A stretch of 64,000 nt of DNA from Rikenellaceae bacterium (lineage in GTDB: Bacteria; Bacteroidota; Bacteroidia; Bacteroidales; Rikenellaceae): contig SUZN01000005.1 in NCBI GenBank assembly GCA_015059905.1, positions 124,001 through 188,000 of the forward strand. Reading direction: 5' to 3'. Positions 62,974-64,000 of this stretch are shown here, piece by piece; the first letter of the stretch is position 1; every line of letters begins with the position of its first letter. Under the pieces are notes generated by a model. That model was not told the origin of the DNA, searched no databases, and was given only the letters and a program-made list of their open reading frames with translations. A program made the position numbers and the translations under genes.

Positions 62974-63011
62974 GGACCATCGTTGGGCAACACGGGGTGC
63001 TGCCACAGGTC
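62974..63011 (+). promoter_or_regulatory. Structured leader of phosphate transporter mRNA
   Basis: Within the short leader, GGCAACAC pairs with GTGCTGCC around a GGG loop. An outer GACC/GGTC pair encloses it, ending 15 bp before the start codon. It could control translation; no known riboswitch class is recognised. Confidence 0.3.
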
Positions 63012-63026
63012 GAAAACTTAATTTTT

Positions 63027-64000
63027 ATGAGTGAATTTTACACAGTAGTTTTAGCCGTACTTGCCATTCTGGCAGTATCGGGACTCTATGTCGGCGTGAC
63101 AAACGACGCCGTAAATTTCCTTAACGCAGCTATCGGTTCGAAAGTCGCAAAGATGAAAACCATCCTGCTGGTTGCATCGGTGGGTATCATCCTGGGCGTG
63201 CTGACCTCAAGCGGTATGATGGAGGTGGCGCGTAGCGGTATGTTCAACCCTGGGCTGTTCACTTTTCACGAGATTATGATGCTCTATGTGAGCGTGATGT
63301 TTGCCAACGTCATCCTGCTCGACATCTACAACTCGCTGGGTCTGCCAACATCCACTACCGTTGCGCTGGTTTTCAGCTTGTTGGGAGCAGCCATATCAGT
63401 TTCGCTTTATAAGATTTCGGGCGACCCAACACTCTCGCTGGGTGATTTGGGCGGATTCATCAACACCACTCGCGCGATGGGAGTTATCTCGGCTATCCTC
63501 CTATCGGTGCTTATCGCGTTTGTGTTCGGTACGATTATTATGTGGTTCTCACGCCTGTTGTTCTCGTTCCGTTACATCACACTATTCCGTAAGCTGGGTG
63601 CTATATGGTGCGGTGCTTCGTTCACAGCCATCGCCTACTTCGCTGTATTCAAGGCGTTGAAGGGTATCCTGGCAGGCACAGCAATGTATAACTGGATTAG
63701 CGACAATCTGTTTCTCGCGCTTATCGTATGCTGGATATTCTGCTCGGTGGTGCTGGCTTTTATGCAGCTTTTCCGCATCAATATCCTTCGAATAAATATT
63801 CTCTCGGGTACATTTGCGCTGGCATTGGCATTTGCGGGTAACGACCTTGTAAACTTCATCGGTGTGCCTATCGCAGGACTCGACGCTTACAACATCGCCA
63901 AGGAGGCGGGCTCGATAACAATCACGATGGAGGCCTTGAGCCAGAATCTGCCCGCGCAGTTTATCTGGATGCTCCTCTCGGGTGTGATTATGGTCCTTAC
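63027..64000 (+). CDS. Inorganic phosphate transporter, Pit family (partial, runs off the end)
   Basis: The first 324 codons are present. The Pit/PHO4 signature appears twice as expected: GVTNDAVNFLNAAIGSKVAK (residues about 22-41) and FAGNDLVNFIGVPIAG (about 270-285). Between them are several membrane helices (TILLVASVGIILGVLTSSGM, LLDIYNSLGLPTSTTVAL, AIWCGASFTAIAYFAVFKAL). It brings in phosphate, driven by an ion gradient. Bacteroidetes forms are often longer, with a C-terminal cytosolic extension that would lie outside the window. It has its own promoter and a structured leader. Confidence 0.93.
   Translation, partial: MSEFYTVVLAVLAILAVSGLYVGVTNDAVNFLNAAIGSKVAKMKTILLVASVGIILGVLTSSGMMEVARSGMFNPGLFTFHEIMMLYVSVMFANVILLDIYNSLGLPTSTTVALVFSLLGAAISVSLYKISGDPTLSLGDLGGFINTTRAMGVISAILLSVLIAFVFGTIIMWFSRLLFSFRYITLFRKLGAIWCGASFTAIAYFAVFKALKGILAGTAMYNWISDNLFLALIVCWIFCSVVLAFMQLFRINILRINILSGTFALALAFAGNDLVNFIGVPIAGLDAYNIAKEAGSITITMEALSQNLPAQFIWMLLSGVIMVL

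Noticed and set aside
62974..63011. Known riboswitch (fluoride, guanidine, SAM, preQ1) in the Pit leader
   Set aside because: None of the conserved sequence blocks of those classes is present; only a simple hairpin is seen.

Overview
The window reads as a chromosomal segment of a gut-type Bacteroidales, most like Alistipes/Rikenellaceae. This is inferred from gene content and style; no database was searched. Pointers are the Bacteroidetes promoter grammar (TTTG or TTG at -33, TAnnTTTG at -7), almost no Shine-Dalgarno sites, many Cys-lipoproteins, Bacteroidetes-typical families (DUF4296, DUF4838, PorT-like barrel, BACON-like domain) and coding DNA of moderately high GC between AT-rich gaps.

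Layout. 0-4 kb: leftward operon of three phage-tail-like genes, cut by the window edge, with its own promoter. 4.5-7.1 kb: flippase, dut and a lipoprotein prolyl isomerase. 7.2-16.8 kb: rightward housekeeping run holB-folK-lipoprotein-Ig-like lipoprotein-barrel-rbfA, then LolC/E-like permease, DUF4296, amidohydrolase and nitroreductase. 16.9-26.3 kb: leftward MsbA-like exporter, S41 protease and NrnA-type phosphoesterase, nth, a frameshifted glycosyltransferase and a PcrA/UvrD helicase. 26.6-30.6 kb: a lipoprotein, then guaB, a small secreted protein and guaA (IMP to XMP to GMP); the GuaA glutaminase domain is shrunken and lacks its catalytic residues. 30.8-41.3 kb: patatin-barrel protein divergent from pheS, then a secreted propeller-like protein, TPR protein, EnvC-like factor, ybeY and mnmG. 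41.4-46.5 kb: leftward ilvE, metG and a DUF4838 protein. 47.2-53.1 kb: GH43-like protein, sulfide:quinone-reductase-like flavoprotein, folE, EEP lipoprotein and Mrp. 53.1-64 kb: GH76-like, M13 peptidase, alpha-galactosidase-like, pgk, fabI, CE1-type esterase and the start of a Pit phosphate transporter.

Two larger signals stand out. First, the 46.74-47.21 kb gap is very AT-rich and carries one perfect and several near-perfect DnaA boxes in one orientation. Two near-perfect parS sites lie 5-6 kb away beside and inside ilvE, and mnmG is next to them. Together they suggest that the replication origin is here. Second, the gaps are packed with short dispersed repeats. One heptamer array (TTTTGAA) supplies the -33 element of the uvrD, guaB and folE promoters at the right distance from TAnnTTTG. 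About 125-bp imperfect palindromes abut the stop codons of metG and pgk and fill the rbfA-lolE gap. Several other palindromic families recur in inverted orientation. No tRNA, rRNA, CRISPR array, transposase or integrase was seen.
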